NCBI RefSeq assembly: GCF_018140925.1
Contig: NZ_CP073315.1
Coordinates: 1,488,001 to 1,552,000 of the forward strand
DNA from: Psychrobacillus sp. INOP01
GTDB taxonomy: Bacteria; Bacillota; Bacilli; Bacillales_A; Planococcaceae
Direction of reading: 5' to 3'
Length of the DNA stretch: 64,000 bases
Shown here in pieces: positions 1 to 8,149 of the stretch. The notes beneath the pieces were generated by a model. The model saw only the letters and a program-made list of their open reading frames with translations. It did not search any database and was not told the DNA's origin. The position numbers were made by a program, and so were the translations under genes. The stretch's first letter is position 1. The number at the start of each line of letters is the position of its first letter.

Positions 1-862
1 TAAATGCTTCCTCTAGTGAAGTACGAAGTCCTTTATTGGCAGCGACTCCACCTGCAGCAATGACCTGCTTCACTTTGAATTCACGTGCTGCACGAATAGT
101 TTTTGTCGTTAACACTTCCACTACACTTTGCTGGAATCCTGCCGCTAGATGGTTCGGATTGATTTCTTCCCCACGTTGCTCGGCATTATGCTGATAATTG
201 ATAACCGCAGACTTTAATCCGCTAAAGCTAAAATCGTAAGACCCTTCCTCTAGCCATGCCCTTGGAAATTGCATTGCTTCGTCACTTTCGTTAGCAAGTT
301 TATCGATATGTGGACCTCCTGGATACGGAAGATTCAATACTCGTGCTACTTTATCGTACGCTTCACCAGCAGCGTCATCTCTAGTCTCACCTATTAATTC
401 GAACATTCCGTCTTCCTTCATTAATACAAGCTCTGTATGTCCTCCAGACACGACTAACGCAAGAAGTGGAAACTCCATCTTCTGAACGAGTGCATTTGCG
501 TAGATATGACCAGCAATATGATGAACTCCAACAAGTGGCAGCCCATGTGCAAAAGCGAACGCTTTGGCTGCATTTATGCCTATTAAAAGTGCACCTACCA
601 AACCTGGACCTTCTGTTACTGCAACTGCATCTATTTCCCGTGGTGTCATACCGGCTTGTTTTAATGCTTCTTCGATGACAATAGTAATTTGTTCCACATG
701 ATGTCTAGATGCAATTTCTGGCACTACTCCTCCAAATCGTTTATGACTTTCGATTTGTGAAGCGACTACATTGGAAATAATCTCATGTCCATTTTTCACA
801 ATCGATGCTGCTGTTTCATCACAGCTCGTTTCTATTCCTAATATATATTGATCTTTTATCAT
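1..862 (-). CDS. tsaD: tRNA N6-adenosine threonylcarbamoyltransferase TsaD, 3' end cut by window edge
   Basis: Transfers threonylcarbamoyl from TC-AMP to A37 of ANN-decoding tRNAs in the cytoplasm, working with TsaB and TsaE. About 287 codons are present of a usual ~340; the C-terminus runs off the left edge. Reading from the ATG at 862 the protein starts [20 protein letters not shown], the family's ASKHA nucleotide-binding signature, and contains the metal-binding HHxxGH box (VHHIAGH) and the SGGHTELV and FSFSGLKS segments. Its ATG overlaps the rimI stop codon by four bases (ATGA), so it is the last gene of the tsaE-tsaB-rimI-tsaD operon and probably translationally coupled. Identification is certain; only the missing end is unknown. 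Confidence 0.96.
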   Translation of the reverse strand, partial: MIKDQYILGIETSCDETAASIVKNGHEIISNVVASQIESHKRFGGVVPEIASRHHVEQITIVIEEALKQAGMTPREIDAVAVTEGPGLVGALLIGINAAKAFAFAHGLPLVGVHHIAGHIYANALVQKMEFPLLALVVSGGHTELVLMKEDGMFELIGETRDDAAGEAYDKVARVLNLPYPGGPHIDKLANESDEAMQFPRAWLEEGSYDFSFSGLKSAVINYQHNAEQRGEEINPNHLAAGFQQSVVEVLTTKTIRAAREFKVKQVIAAGGVAANKGLRTSLEEAF

Positions 863-1314
863 TTGAATTCCACCCACATTACAAGTGCATCCTCTCCGGT
901 GTCTGAATAATAGTTTTTCCGTATGCCTCCGTCTTGAAAGTTAAGCTTATGATACAAGTTCTTCGCCACATCATTTGATACTCTAACTTCTAGCGTCATG
1001 AGCACTACATTCTGCTCCGTTACAACACGGATAGCTTCACGCATCAAGCCTTCTCCAATTTTGTTTCCACGCATTCGCTCGGCTACTGCCACATTAGTAA
1101 TATGACTTTCATCCATCACTACCCACATGCCACAGTATCCAATTATTTCGTTCGCTTCTGTTTCAGCAATAAGATAGTGTGAATATAAATTTGTTGTCAT
1201 TTCGTGCTCAAAGGCTTCTCTTGTCCACGGTGTGTCGAATGCCTCCTGTTCGATCAACAGTACTTGATCTATATCATCTAGCGTCATTTTGCGATATGTT
1301 ATATTAGTTTCCAT
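859..1314 (-). CDS. rimI: ribosomal-protein-alanine N-acetyltransferase RimI
   Basis: A single-domain GNAT acetyltransferase of 151 residues, the usual RimI length. The acetyl-CoA binding motif A is visible around residues 71-90 ([19 protein letters not shown], an R-x-x-G-x-G/A type loop), and the C-terminal [18 protein letters not shown] segment is typical of RimI. The family acetylates the N-terminal alanine of ribosomal protein S18, though RimI homologues in Bacillales may also have broader targets. It sits between tsaB, which it overlaps by 11 bases, and tsaD, which it overlaps by four bases. This order is a conserved Firmicutes arrangement and supports the call. Confidence 0.93.
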   Translation of the reverse strand: METNITYRKMTLDDIDQVLLIEQEAFDTPWTREAFEHEMTTNLYSHYLIAETEANEIIGYCGMWVVMDESHITNVAVAERMRGNKIGEGLMREAIRVVTEQNVVLMTLEVRVSNDVAKNLYHKLNFQDGGIRKNYYSDTGEDALVMWVEFK

Positions 1315-1990
1315 TTTTCTTCTGCTCTTTCATCCAGTTTGCCTCTGCTTCGGTAATACGCAAGTACTCTGGCACAACTGAATGCACTTCTAAAGGTTCC
1401 ATTTTTTTCGCCATCTCTATTAATACAGCTGCATTTGGTAAATCTAAAGCGGCATTAACTCGTTGAACCTTTTCTCCTAGTACTTCTTTTATTTGATCCC
1501 AGTGAATTGTAACGTCCATGCCAACAAATAAAACAGGTTGTTTCAAATCTTCCAGAGTTGTCAGTAAATCTACTAAGGACATATGTGCTTCCTTTACTAC
1601 TTCACCGTTCATATAAATTCCAGCAAATACATTGCCGCGACGTGCATCCATTATGGAGCATACAACCCCTTGGAAATACGGTGCATTCTCGGCAAGTACA
1701 TGTAAGCTAGATACGGAATATATCGGTACATTTAATGTCCACGCGAGCGTTTTTCCAATCGTTACTCCAATTCGGACTCCCGTATAGGAACCCGGTCCTT
1801 TAGCTACGGCAATCGCCTCTATTTCACTTGGTTTGATATTTGCCTTTTCCATTAATTCCTCAATAGCTGGCATAGCACCAATCGAGTGAGTAATTTTCAC
1901 CGAGGATTGAAACGAAGCAAGTACTTTTTCATCCTTTACAATAGCTACCGCAAGCGGTGTATGTGACGTATCTATTCCTAACCAAATCAT
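1304..1990 (-). CDS. tsaB: tRNA t6A biosynthesis protein TsaB
   Basis: Non-catalytic ASKHA-fold partner of TsaD in threonylcarbamoyladenosine synthesis. The 228-residue protein begins MIWLGIDTSHTPLAVA and carries the family hallmark GPGSYTGVRIGVT at about residues 66-78, followed by SVSSLHVLAE. Length agrees with bacterial TsaB (about 220-240). Its ATG overlaps the tsaE stop by four bases and its 3' end overlaps rimI by 11 bases, so the four genes are one transcript. The C-terminal region EPLEVHSVVPEYLRITEAE is also typical. Confidence 0.95.
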   Translation of the reverse strand: MIWLGIDTSHTPLAVAIVKDEKVLASFQSSVKITHSIGAMPAIEELMEKANIKPSEIEAIAVAKGPGSYTGVRIGVTIGKTLAWTLNVPIYSVSSLHVLAENAPYFQGVVCSIMDARRGNVFAGIYMNGEVVKEAHMSLVDLLTTLEDLKQPVLFVGMDVTIHWDQIKEVLGEKVQRVNAALDLPNAAVLIEMAKKMEPLEVHSVVPEYLRITEAEANWMKEQKKNGN

Positions 1991-2439
1991 CCAAAAAGCT
2001 CCTCACATAATTGTTCATATCGTTTGCCAAATGGCTCAAACGTAAATTTTCGTGCAGCCTCATCCAGTCGAAGAATCTGAATCGCCAGCCGTTCCGCTGG
2101 CAAATCCTCAGCTATTAAATGAGCCCATTCAATGATACTAACCGCATTTCCATAAAACAGCTCGTCCCATCCTAAATCCTCATCACTGTCCGCAAGTCGG
2201 TAGACATCTAAATGATTTAACGGAAGTCTGCCCTCATATTGTTTTAATATAGTAAACGTCGGGCTGTTCACATTGCGTGTAATTCCTAGCCCCTTCGCCA
2301 CACTTTTTGTGAATGTCGTTTTACCTGCTCCTAGATCGCCTTCTAACGTCAGTACATCACCGGCATGTAAGCGAGCTGCCAATTGCTCAGCAAGAGCCTT
2401 TGTTTCTTGCTCCGAATTAATCATTCGTTCATATTTCAT
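1987..2439 (-). CDS. tsaE: tRNA t6A biosynthesis ATPase TsaE
   Basis: P-loop ATPase that regulates turnover of the TsaB-TsaD complex. The Walker A motif GDLGAGKTT lies near residues 35-43, followed by NSPTFTILKQYEG and HLDVYRLAD, all conserved in TsaE. I place the start at the ATG at 2439 (MKYERMINSEQ, 150 residues) rather than three codons upstream, because the sequence GGAAAGGA sits directly against the upstream ATG but about nine bases from this one. It is the first gene of the tsaE-tsaB-rimI-tsaD operon. Confidence 0.94.
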   Translation of the reverse strand: MKYERMINSEQETKALAEQLAARLHAGDVLTLEGDLGAGKTTFTKSVAKGLGITRNVNSPTFTILKQYEGRLPLNHLDVYRLADSDEDLGWDELFYGNAVSIIEWAHLIAEDLPAERLAIQILRLDEAARKFTFEPFGKRYEQLCEELFG

Positions 2440-2537
2440 CGGTCGCATTCCTTTCCAGTTACATCTCTAATGCTTCTATTATAAAGAAATATATCGAATA
2501 TTGTAAGTGTGGGGTCTTTAAGGCAACTTAGCGCAAT

Positions 2538-2570
2538 AAAAAAAGGCCATTGCATAGTGCATTAGCCTTT
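2538..2570 (-). terminator. intrinsic terminator, distal of a tandem pair
   Basis: Read on the minus strand there is a hairpin with arms AAAGGC-AATGCA and TGCAATGGCCTTT followed by seven Ts. It lies about 100 bases beyond the terminator that directly follows the YugN-like gene, so it probably acts as a back-up before the tsa operon. Confidence 0.65.
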
Positions 2571-2632
2571 ACTTTCAATGACTTTATGAACCTGCTTAAC
2601 GGAAAAACCAGTAAGTTCCGTCATTGTTCTTT

Positions 2633-2672
2633 AAAAAAAAGATCATTTCGCATCTGCTGCAAAATGATCTTT
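2633..2672 (-). terminator. intrinsic terminator after the YugN-like gene
   Basis: The minus strand carries AAAGATCATTT, a 13-base loop, then AAATGATCTTT and a run of eight Ts. The 11-bp perfect stem starts four bases after the stop codon of the YugN-like gene. Confidence 0.85.
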
Positions 2673-2675
2673 CAA

Positions 2676-3086
2676 TTATTGGACTAATCGTATGATCTTC
2701 TCAACAGCTCGCTCTCCAGCTAATGCCCATTTGCTTTGGTTGGCAATATGCCCATCCTTATCAACAGGATCTTGGAATTGATTGAAGCCTGTTGATGTGA
2801 GTAGCGAATTCTCATCCTCGTCTAAGCCTACATTGACTACATGCTTGATGACATATGGGGTTTGAAATTTAATTTGGGCATCGTAATTATCTAACTCTCC
2901 CTCCACCACTTCGAATGGAAGTCGCAAGTAGATTGTTTCCCCTTCATCTCGCCACAGTACATTGTCAAAACTGCCCTTGTGGTAATCCCAATTTCCACCT
3001 ATCGTGTAGCCAAGGCTATCTATTCTACTTCTTAAATCACCAAAACCAATTTCTTTACCTTCCAACTTTGTTTGTAATTGCAGCAA
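2676..3086 (-). CDS. YugN-like family protein
   Basis: A 136-residue protein that resembles the YugN-like family (small cytoplasmic proteins of unknown function found across Bacillus). Recognisable stretches include GYTIGGNWDYHKGSFD near residue 30 and LRLPFEVVEGELD near residue 53. There are no membrane segments or signal peptide. The start is a TTG preceded by GAGGAG. It is followed immediately by a strong terminator and is separated from the upstream hydrolase gene by about 60 bases, so it may be the second gene of a two-gene transcript. No enzymatic residues can be assigned. Confidence 0.75.
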   Translation of the reverse strand: MLQLQTKLEGKEIGFGDLRSRIDSLGYTIGGNWDYHKGSFDNVLWRDEGETIYLRLPFEVVEGELDNYDAQIKFQTPYVIKHVVNVGLDEDENSLLTSTGFNQFQDPVDKDGHIANQSKWALAGERAVEKIIRLVQ

Positions 3087-3146
3087 GAAAATTCACTCCT
3101 CGTTCGAATCTTCCTACTATCATTTCCAAGAATCGTCTGAAAAATA

Positions 3147-3758
3147 CTAGCCTCTCATTAATCGGTCTACTAGTTTTTTGAAGAAACCATCCTCAATCTC
3201 CATTTCCTCTACTTTTTGCACTATTAAATCAGAGAGCAATTCATAGCCTGCCTCACCAAAATGCAGACCATCATTCTTCTCGCCGACTAAAAGCTCCTTG
3301 TAGTTTGGCTGAGAATAAAAAACGTGAAAGAAATCGATAAAATAACTATCTGTTTCTTCGGCAACCTCCTGAACAGCCAAGGCATATTGCTCCATTCGCT
3401 CATTCGTTCTATTGGGCTGAAGAGACTCATCAACAGGAGCGGGGCTTATCAATATCGTCTTTTCTGGACCTATCTGCTTGGCAAATAAAGAAATATTACG
3501 CTTAAACGTATCTAAATCTACAAATTTATGAGTTGCCGAATCATTTGCTCCAAATAATACCGTAACCGCATCAGGTCGTTTAGATAGGACATCTTTATTG
3601 AAACGAAACATCGCTTGCTCCGTTGTATTTCCAGATACTCCTGCATTGATAAATTCATAATTAGGCAATTTTGACGTCAATTTATGAGTTAATATTGGCG
3701 ATGGATGACCCTCTTTTCTAGCAGTGATACTATCACCAAAACAAATTATTTCCAACAT
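3147..3758 (-). CDS. SGNH/GDSL-family hydrolase
   Basis: A 203-residue cytoplasmic esterase/lipase-type protein of the SGNH superfamily. Block I is FGDSITARKEG with the nucleophilic serine at about residue 10, block II is the glycine in NAGVSGNTT, block III is GAND near residue 70, and block V is DGLHFGEAGYELL with the catalytic Asp-His pair near residues 176-179. There is no signal peptide. The start ATG has AAAGGAG nearby. The substrate cannot be deduced; relatives deacylate small acyl esters, carbohydrates or lysophospholipids. Confidence 0.85.
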   Translation of the reverse strand: MLEIICFGDSITARKEGHPSPILTHKLTSKLPNYEFINAGVSGNTTEQAMFRFNKDVLSKRPDAVTVLFGANDSATHKFVDLDTFKRNISLFAKQIGPEKTILISPAPVDESLQPNRTNERMEQYALAVQEVAEETDSYFIDFFHVFYSQPNYKELLVGEKNDGLHFGEAGYELLSDLIVQKVEEMEIEDGFFKKLVDRLMRG

Positions 3759-3868
3759 ATAACAAAACTCCTTTTAAAAATATGTAATATAATTGAAACA
3801 CACTATACGTTTATAATTACCCAAAAACGGATAAACAAACATAGATATTATGTTTTGGAGGAAGTTTT

Positions 3869-4915
3869 ATGGCTAACAAGCGCTTAACATGGGTCGATGT
3901 AACAAAAGGATTTTTAATGATATTAGTTGTTATCGGACATTATCCAGGTGAATTGGATTTCCCATTCATCACTTATATATACTGGTTTCATATGCCAGCT
4001 TTTTTCTTATTGAGTGGATTATTTTTTAAAGAATTAAAAGAAGATCAAGACACAAAAGTCCCTATTAAAAAAAGATTCCTACAGCTAATAGTTCCTTATT
4101 TGTTTTTCCTAGTAGCTATTACAACTGTTCGATACGGTATGGAGCTTGCGGGTGGTAATTTTGATATAACCTGGTACTTGCAAGATTTATGGAAGCTAGT
4201 AATTGCAGGCCGGTTTGCACGTGGTGCTTATGGAGTTTTCTGGTTCATAACGACATTATTCTTTACTTATTTATTATTCATAATGATGACAAAGTATTTA
4301 AGTCGCGCCAAACAAATTGGATTACTCATTGTCTTTTATATTGTTGCTCATTTAGAAAGTATTTTCGCAATGCAATATATTAGCGGGGCTCCAGACGAAG
4401 CATCACAAACAATTCCTATGCTTTGGAACCTAGATGTGGTTCTAATGGCGATCGTCTATTTTTCTCTTGGTTATTACGCTAAAACGATTTGGATGAACAT
4501 TACAAGACCATGGCTGATAGGTGCCCTAATCGTTGCAATCACAGCAATAATAACAGATAAACTAGGTTTTATTGATTATCACCTTAGTATGAAGTTCCTA
4601 CGATACGAACATTTACTGCTCGACCTAGTCATTCCGATTGCGTTTATAATCGTTATTCTCGGTCTGTTTCAAAGAATTACTACTATTCTATCACTAGACT
4701 GGTTAGCTAAAATCGAAAAGCATTCGATTGCTATTATGTATTTGCATATTTTCACCGATATTATCCTAAACGATTTTTTCCAATATGGCATAATTGGCTT
4801 TACCGCTCTAGGTTTAATCATACCAATTATAGCATCCATCACCATTCAAAAAATGATTCCATATGGAAAGTTCTTCTTAGGAGATATCCGAGCGAAAAAA
4901 CCGATTCAAATCTAA
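3869..4915 (+). CDS. acyltransferase family 3 membrane protein
   Basis: A 348-residue polytopic membrane protein of the acyltransferase-3 (OafA/YrhL/NodX) superfamily, which moves acyl groups onto extracytoplasmic carbohydrates. The N-terminus LTWVDVTKGFLMILVVIGH and the following FHMPAFFLLSGLFF are the usual signature, with the conserved arginine/histidine region in the first helices, and about ten hydrophobic segments follow. Within the family it looks closest to the short single-domain type without an SGNH tail, such as putative O-acetyltransferases of exopolysaccharide. The ATG follows GGAGG at eight bases. It is a single-gene unit diverging from the SGNH hydrolase and ending in a terminator. 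Confidence 0.85.
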   Translation: MANKRLTWVDVTKGFLMILVVIGHYPGELDFPFITYIYWFHMPAFFLLSGLFFKELKEDQDTKVPIKKRFLQLIVPYLFFLVAITTVRYGMELAGGNFDITWYLQDLWKLVIAGRFARGAYGVFWFITTLFFTYLLFIMMTKYLSRAKQIGLLIVFYIVAHLESIFAMQYISGAPDEASQTIPMLWNLDVVLMAIVYFSLGYYAKTIWMNITRPWLIGALIVAITAIITDKLGFIDYHLSMKFLRYEHLLLDLVIPIAFIIVILGLFQRITTILSLDWLAKIEKHSIAIMYLHIFTDIILNDFFQYGIIGFTALGLIIPIIASITIQKMIPYGKFFLGDIRAKKPIQI

Positions 4916-4916
4916 T

Positions 4917-4966
4917 AAAAGCCCTAACAGAGAAAAAATATTGCTCTGGTAGGGCTTTTATTATTA
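4917..4966 (+). terminator. intrinsic terminator after the acyltransferase gene
   Basis: The arms AAAAGCCCTAACAGAG and CTCTGGTAGGGCTTTTA form a hairpin directly after the stop codon, followed by a T-rich tract. Confidence 0.85.
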
Positions 4967-4998
4967 GAAAAAATTGCGTGAGAAAGCATGCAGATCTG

Positions 4999-5050
4999 AA
5001 ATCGCAAGTTAGCTATCCCGAATCGCAAATTAAAGCTGTTAAATCGCAAT
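4999..5050 (+). repeat. three short direct repeats of AATCGCAA
   Basis: The octamer AATCGCAA occurs three times at roughly 21-base spacing between the acyltransferase terminator and the toxin locus. The spacing is regular but the significance is unknown. Confidence 0.45.
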
Positions 5051-5087
5051 AGAACAAATAAAATAGAACGTAAGTTCCCTTTTGTGT

Positions 5088-5093
5088 TATAAT
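5088..5093 (+). promoter_or_regulatory. -10 box of the holin-like toxin gene
   Basis: A perfect TATAAT lies 60 bases upstream of the toxin start codon. No good -35 hexamer is seen at the right distance, so the promoter is only partly supported. The transcript would carry a G-rich leader (GCAGGGTGGGCGGC) that could fold over the ribosome binding site. Confidence 0.5.
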
Positions 5094-5153
5094 AAGTTGG
5101 TAATTACATAGCAGGGTGGGCGGCTGGTCACTTTTCCTTAAGGAGGTGTTGCC

Positions 5154-5261
5154 ATGACAACATACCAGATGATGAGTTTGTTGATCCAGCTTAGTGCTGT
5201 ACTAATAGCAACCTTTTCCATCGTAGTGACCATTATCATTTTCTTTGTAAAAAAGAAATAA
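5154..5261 (+). CDS. small holin-like toxin of a type I toxin-antitoxin locus
   Basis: A 35-residue peptide beginning MTTYQMMSLL, followed by one hydrophobic membrane helix and a C-terminal KKK tail. The AAGGAGGTG ribosome binding site is strong and well placed. Length, MT-x-Y start, single helix, basic end and flanking RNA hairpins match the putative holin-like toxins (the TxpA/BsrG-type group) of Bacillales, which depolarise or damage the membrane and are silenced by an antisense RNA overlapping the 3' end of the mRNA. A consensus promoter on the opposite strand at 5383-5411 supports exactly that layout. Sequence and context are seen; toxicity is inferred from the family. Confidence 0.75.
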   Translation: MTTYQMMSLLIQLSAVLIATFSIVVTIIIFFVKKK

Positions 5262-5293
5262 CCGTCCCCTGAGCTAAAGGTTTGACGGTTATT
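5256..5293. terminator. hairpin shared by toxin mRNA 3' end and antisense RNA
   Basis: AATAACCGTC and GACGGTTATT form a 10-bp perfect stem starting at the toxin stop codon. On the minus strand it is followed by TCTTTTTT, so it is a good intrinsic terminator for the predicted antisense RNA. Confidence 0.7.
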
Positions 5294-5335
5294 CTGACCT
5301 GGACCAACCGCTCTTTCTGCGGTCTGTAATTGCTG

Positions 5336-5357
5336 ACTGGATATTCGCGTATCCAGT
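5336..5357 (+). terminator. hairpin at the end of the toxin mRNA
   Basis: ACTGGATA and TATCCAGT form an 8-bp perfect stem with a six-base loop, followed by CTTTAT. It is a plausible end point for the toxin transcript beyond the antisense overlap. Confidence 0.5.
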
Positions 5358-5382
5358 CTTTATAGTCTATGTTTCTATGTTC

Positions 5383-5411
5383 ATTATATACAGAATGACT
5401 AGCGCATTCAA
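5383..5411 (-). promoter_or_regulatory. sigma-A-type promoter for the antisense antitoxin RNA
   Basis: On the minus strand TTGAAT (5411-5406) and TATAAT (5388-5383) are separated by exactly 17 bases. It points into the 3' end of the toxin gene and no protein gene lies directly downstream of it on that strand. Confidence 0.7.
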
Positions 5412-5438
5412 CCTATATAGGTCTTTACAACTTTTGGC

Positions 5439-6347
5439 TTAGTGGAACACAATCGTCTTATTGCCTTCGACGATAATACGATTTTCTAAATGCCATTTGA
5501 CTGCTTTTGCTAATACTCTACGTTCGATAGTACGACCAATTTTCTTTAACTCTACCACGTCATCACGATGATCCACTCGCTCTACGTCTTGTTCGATAAT
5601 AGGACCTTCATCTAAATTGTTTGTTACATAATGAGAAGTAGCACCAATCAGCTTTACTCCACGTTCGTAAGCGCGCTCATATGGACCCGCTCCGATGAAC
5701 GCCGGTAGAAATGAATGGTGGATATTAATAATGCGATTTTCAAAATGCTCCACAAACTCTGGTGTTAATATTTGCATGTAACGAGCCAAAATTAGTAAGT
5801 CTACGTTGAATTGCTCCATCAATCGAATTTGTTCAGTTTCCACTTGTTTTCGAATATCTTTGTTTGCTGGTATACAATAATATGGAATGCCTAGAGCTTC
5901 GACAAATGGACGCGCGTCTTCATGATTGCTGATGACTACAACAATATCGGTATCCAAATCTCCGTTTTGCCATTCCCATAAAAGCTCCATTAAACAGTGT
6001 GGTTCCTTAGAAACATAAATTGCGGAACGTGTACGCTCATGCAAATAATTAAAACTATATTCCATATTATGCACTGCAGCAATTTGTTCAAAATCCTTTT
6101 CCATAAGCGAAGCCTTTTCGAGTAGACCTTCACAATGATAAGCAATTCGGATAAAAAATGTGCCGTTCTCTGGATTACTGGAGTACTGGCTAGACTCAAT
6201 TATATTTGAATTATGTGTATGTAAAAATGTCGATAATACAGAAACGATTCCTGGTTTATCAGGACATTTTACTAGTAGGCGTCCGCGGTTTTGTAAATCG
6301 GTGTTTTGCTGTTGCGAATTGCTTTTTGCTTTTGTGTTGATTGACAT
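5439..6347 (-). CDS. purU: formyltetrahydrofolate deformylase PurU
   Basis: Hydrolyses 10-formyl-tetrahydrofolate to formate and tetrahydrofolate, balancing the one-carbon pool and supplying formate for PurT-type purine synthesis. The protein has an N-terminal ACT domain (about residues 20-100, LVKCPDKPGIVSVLS) and a C-terminal formyltransferase-fold domain with NIHHSFLPAFIGAGPYERA and GATSHYVTNNLDEGPIIEQ, holding the catalytic Asn-His-Asp set. I chose the ATG at 6347 (302 residues) over a TTG five codons upstream, since GGGAGC lies at proper distance only from this ATG. It is monocistronic as far as can be seen. Confidence 0.95.
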   Translation of the reverse strand: MSINTKAKSNSQQQNTDLQNRGRLLVKCPDKPGIVSVLSTFLHTHNSNIIESSQYSSNPENGTFFIRIAYHCEGLLEKASLMEKDFEQIAAVHNMEYSFNYLHERTRSAIYVSKEPHCLMELLWEWQNGDLDTDIVVVISNHEDARPFVEALGIPYYCIPANKDIRKQVETEQIRLMEQFNVDLLILARYMQILTPEFVEHFENRIINIHHSFLPAFIGAGPYERAYERGVKLIGATSHYVTNNLDEGPIIEQDVERVDHRDDVVELKKIGRTIERRVLAKAVKWHLENRIIVEGNKTIVFH

Positions 6348-6489
6348 ATAAACAGCTCCCAATATTTAAATATTAATTTTCTTATTATGCAATATTCTAT
6401 CCTTCTTCTCAACCCTTTAGCAAATTAAATGACTAAAGTGCTATATAATGGTTTCTACAATTTTATTTTGACTCAAATGGGGTGATTGA

Positions 6490-6987
6490 ATGTATCACAA
6501 ACTTATAAAAAAACTATTTAATTTGTTTTCGGGGGAATTGGCAGCAACAATAATCTTTGCAGGGGTATGGCTAATGTTTTTAAATATTCATGAATGGACA
6601 AAACCATACTTAACCTCTTTCGCTCCTTTATTTGCATTTCTATTACTAGAGTTTCTTTTATTACAAGGAAGTTATTATTGGTATTTGAAATGGAGAAAAG
6701 CTAAGCGGAGGGATTTCTCTATTCTACCCGAGTATCAACTAAAATTATTCCGTGGTCTGAAGAGAGTGAATTTATTTCTTCTAGGAGTTGGCTTTGTTCT
6801 CGTTATGTATGAATTGATAAGTTATCCAAAAGAATTCTATTGGTTTCTCTTTCTATATCTTTTTGCTCTAGCAGAGTATACCAATTATTATCATGTTCGA
6901 TTGTCCTATCAAACGATGGAAGAGATGAAGGAGTTTAAGCGTCATAGAAAGTTTCGTAGATCTAAATTGGCAGAAGAGCTAAAATAA
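6490..6987 (+). CDS. unidentified membrane protein
   Basis: A 165-residue protein I do not recognise. Four hydrophobic segments are visible (about residues 17-33, 40-60, 90-108 and 115-135), and the C-terminus is a charged tail ending KEFKRHRKFRRSKLAEELK, so a four-helix inner membrane protein with a basic cytoplasmic tail is likely. GGGGTGA precedes the ATG. It stands alone, convergent with the siderophore-binding protein gene and sharing a bidirectional terminator with it. Confidence 0.75.
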   Translation: MYHKLIKKLFNLFSGELAATIIFAGVWLMFLNIHEWTKPYLTSFAPLFAFLLLEFLLLQGSYYWYLKWRKAKRRDFSILPEYQLKLFRGLKRVNLFLLGVGFVLVMYELISYPKEFYWFLFLYLFALAEYTNYYHVRLSYQTMEEMKEFKRHRKFRRSKLAEELK

Positions 6988-6990
6988 ATA

Positions 6991-7023
6991 GAAGCTATCT
7001 CCCAATAACCTGGAGATAGCTTC
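6991..7023. terminator. bidirectional terminator between convergent genes
   Basis: GAAGCTATCTCC and GGAGATAGCTTC make a perfect 12-bp stem with a nine-base loop between the membrane protein gene and the siderophore-binding lipoprotein gene. Confidence 0.8.
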
Positions 7024-7031
7024 TGCGTAAA

Positions 7032-8027
7032 TTATTTTACAATGCTTTTTAAAATATTATCGATAATTTGTGTGTTTGCAATTGTACCAGTGTATAACCA
7101 GCTTTCATCTGGTGAGAACTCATATACATTTCCAGCTTTTACTGCAGGTACACTGTTCCATAAAGCATCACTTAAAGCAGCAGAACCACTTGTTGTATCA
7201 CTGTTGATCAAGAATAAATGTTCTGCATCCAACTCAACCAATTTTTCTAAAGAGATTTCGCTCCAGTTACCAGTTGCACTTGCTGAGATTTCCTTCACTA
7301 CTGCAGGTGTCTTCAACCCTAAATCACCATACATTACAGCACCACTAGATAAGTTTTCTCCTACTACGAAGAATTTCCCACCTACTAACCATACTGCTGC
7401 TACGGAAGGATTCCCAACTTCAGCTTCAATCGTTGCTTTTGCTTCTGCAGCTTTTGCATCATAATCTTCCAATGCCTTTTGAGCTTCTGCTTCTTTACCA
7501 AATACTTCCCCTACACGCTTTAGTTCATCGCGCCAATCGTTATTTACTTCTGTTCCAATTACATATGTTGGGGCAATTTTACTATACTGCTCGTATTTAC
7601 CACCTTCCACCATGCTTGCTGAGTCCATAATGATCAAATCTGGTGCGTATTCTTGAACCGCTTCGAATGGCAGGTCATGAGGAATCATTGGTACGTCTTT
7701 TAAGTCATCCTGCAAGTATCCTTGAATGCTAGCTCCGTCATTTACACTCCATTGTGCAACAGGTGTTATTCCTAATGCGACCAAATTATCTTCTAGGTAG
7801 GAAGCTAGTACGCGTTCCGGGTTAGCTGGTACTACAACTTCATTGCCCATCGCATCTGTCAATGTACGAGTTTCACCTTCTTGTGAGTCAGTTGCTTTTT
7901 CTTCTGCTTGGTCTGTTGAAGACTGATCCTCTGTTGTTTCCTCGTCACCACAAGCTGCTAATGTTAAAGCCAAAGCACCTGCTCCTACTAATTGTAACCA
8001 CTTATTTTTAACTAGTAAATTTTTCAT
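7032..8027 (-). CDS. iron-siderophore ABC transporter substrate-binding lipoprotein (YfiY/FecB type)
   Basis: Membrane-anchored extracellular binding protein that captures ferric siderophore for the FecCD permeases encoded divergently next to it. The 331-residue product has a lipoprotein signal (LALTLAAC, with Cys26 as the lipidated residue), a Glu/Thr/Ser-rich linker to about residue 55, then the periplasmic-binding-protein fold beginning RTLTDAMGNEVVVPANPERV. GGGAG precedes the ATG. The divergent arrangement with two permeases matches the B. subtilis yfiY / yfiZ-yfhA locus for hydroxamate-citrate siderophores, but the exact ligand cannot be read from sequence. No ATPase gene is adjacent; a shared one such as YusV would be needed. 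Confidence 0.85.
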   Translation of the reverse strand: MKNLLVKNKWLQLVGAGALALTLAACGDEETTEDQSSTDQAEEKATDSQEGETRTLTDAMGNEVVVPANPERVLASYLEDNLVALGITPVAQWSVNDGASIQGYLQDDLKDVPMIPHDLPFEAVQEYAPDLIIMDSASMVEGGKYEQYSKIAPTYVIGTEVNNDWRDELKRVGEVFGKEAEAQKALEDYDAKAAEAKATIEAEVGNPSVAAVWLVGGKFFVVGENLSSGAVMYGDLGLKTPAVVKEISASATGNWSEISLEKLVELDAEHLFLINSDTTSGSAALSDALWNSVPAVKAGNVYEFSPDESWLYTGTIANTQIIDNILKSIVK

Positions 8028-8064
8028 GTTAATCTCCCTTTTTGTATGTTATACTTCCTTTATT

Positions 8065-8083
8065 GATAATGATTCTCGATTTC
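8065..8083. promoter_or_regulatory. Fur box between the divergent siderophore uptake genes
   Basis: The 19-mer GATAATGATTCTCGATTTC matches 15 of 19 positions of the Fur consensus GATAATGATTATCATTATC, with the first ten bases perfect. A second partial match (GATAATGATA) overlaps the start of the downstream permease gene. This predicts iron repression of both transcription units. Confidence 0.75.
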
Positions 8084-8149
8084 AATTAAAATGCAGAATC
8101 TTATATTTGTCAATAGGTATTTTTACGAATAATGGAGATAATGATACAT

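Larger units (their letters stand above)
5250..5376 (-). ncRNA. predicted antisense antitoxin RNA
   Basis: A transcript started by the minus-strand promoter at 5383-5411 would begin near 5376 and end at the hairpin around 5256-5293, giving roughly 125 nucleotides complementary to the 3' part of the toxin mRNA. It would also contain the stem-loops at 5308-5323 and 5336-5357. This is the arrangement known for TxpA/RatA and BsrG/SR4 type systems. The existence of the RNA is an inference from promoter and terminator. Confidence 0.6.
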
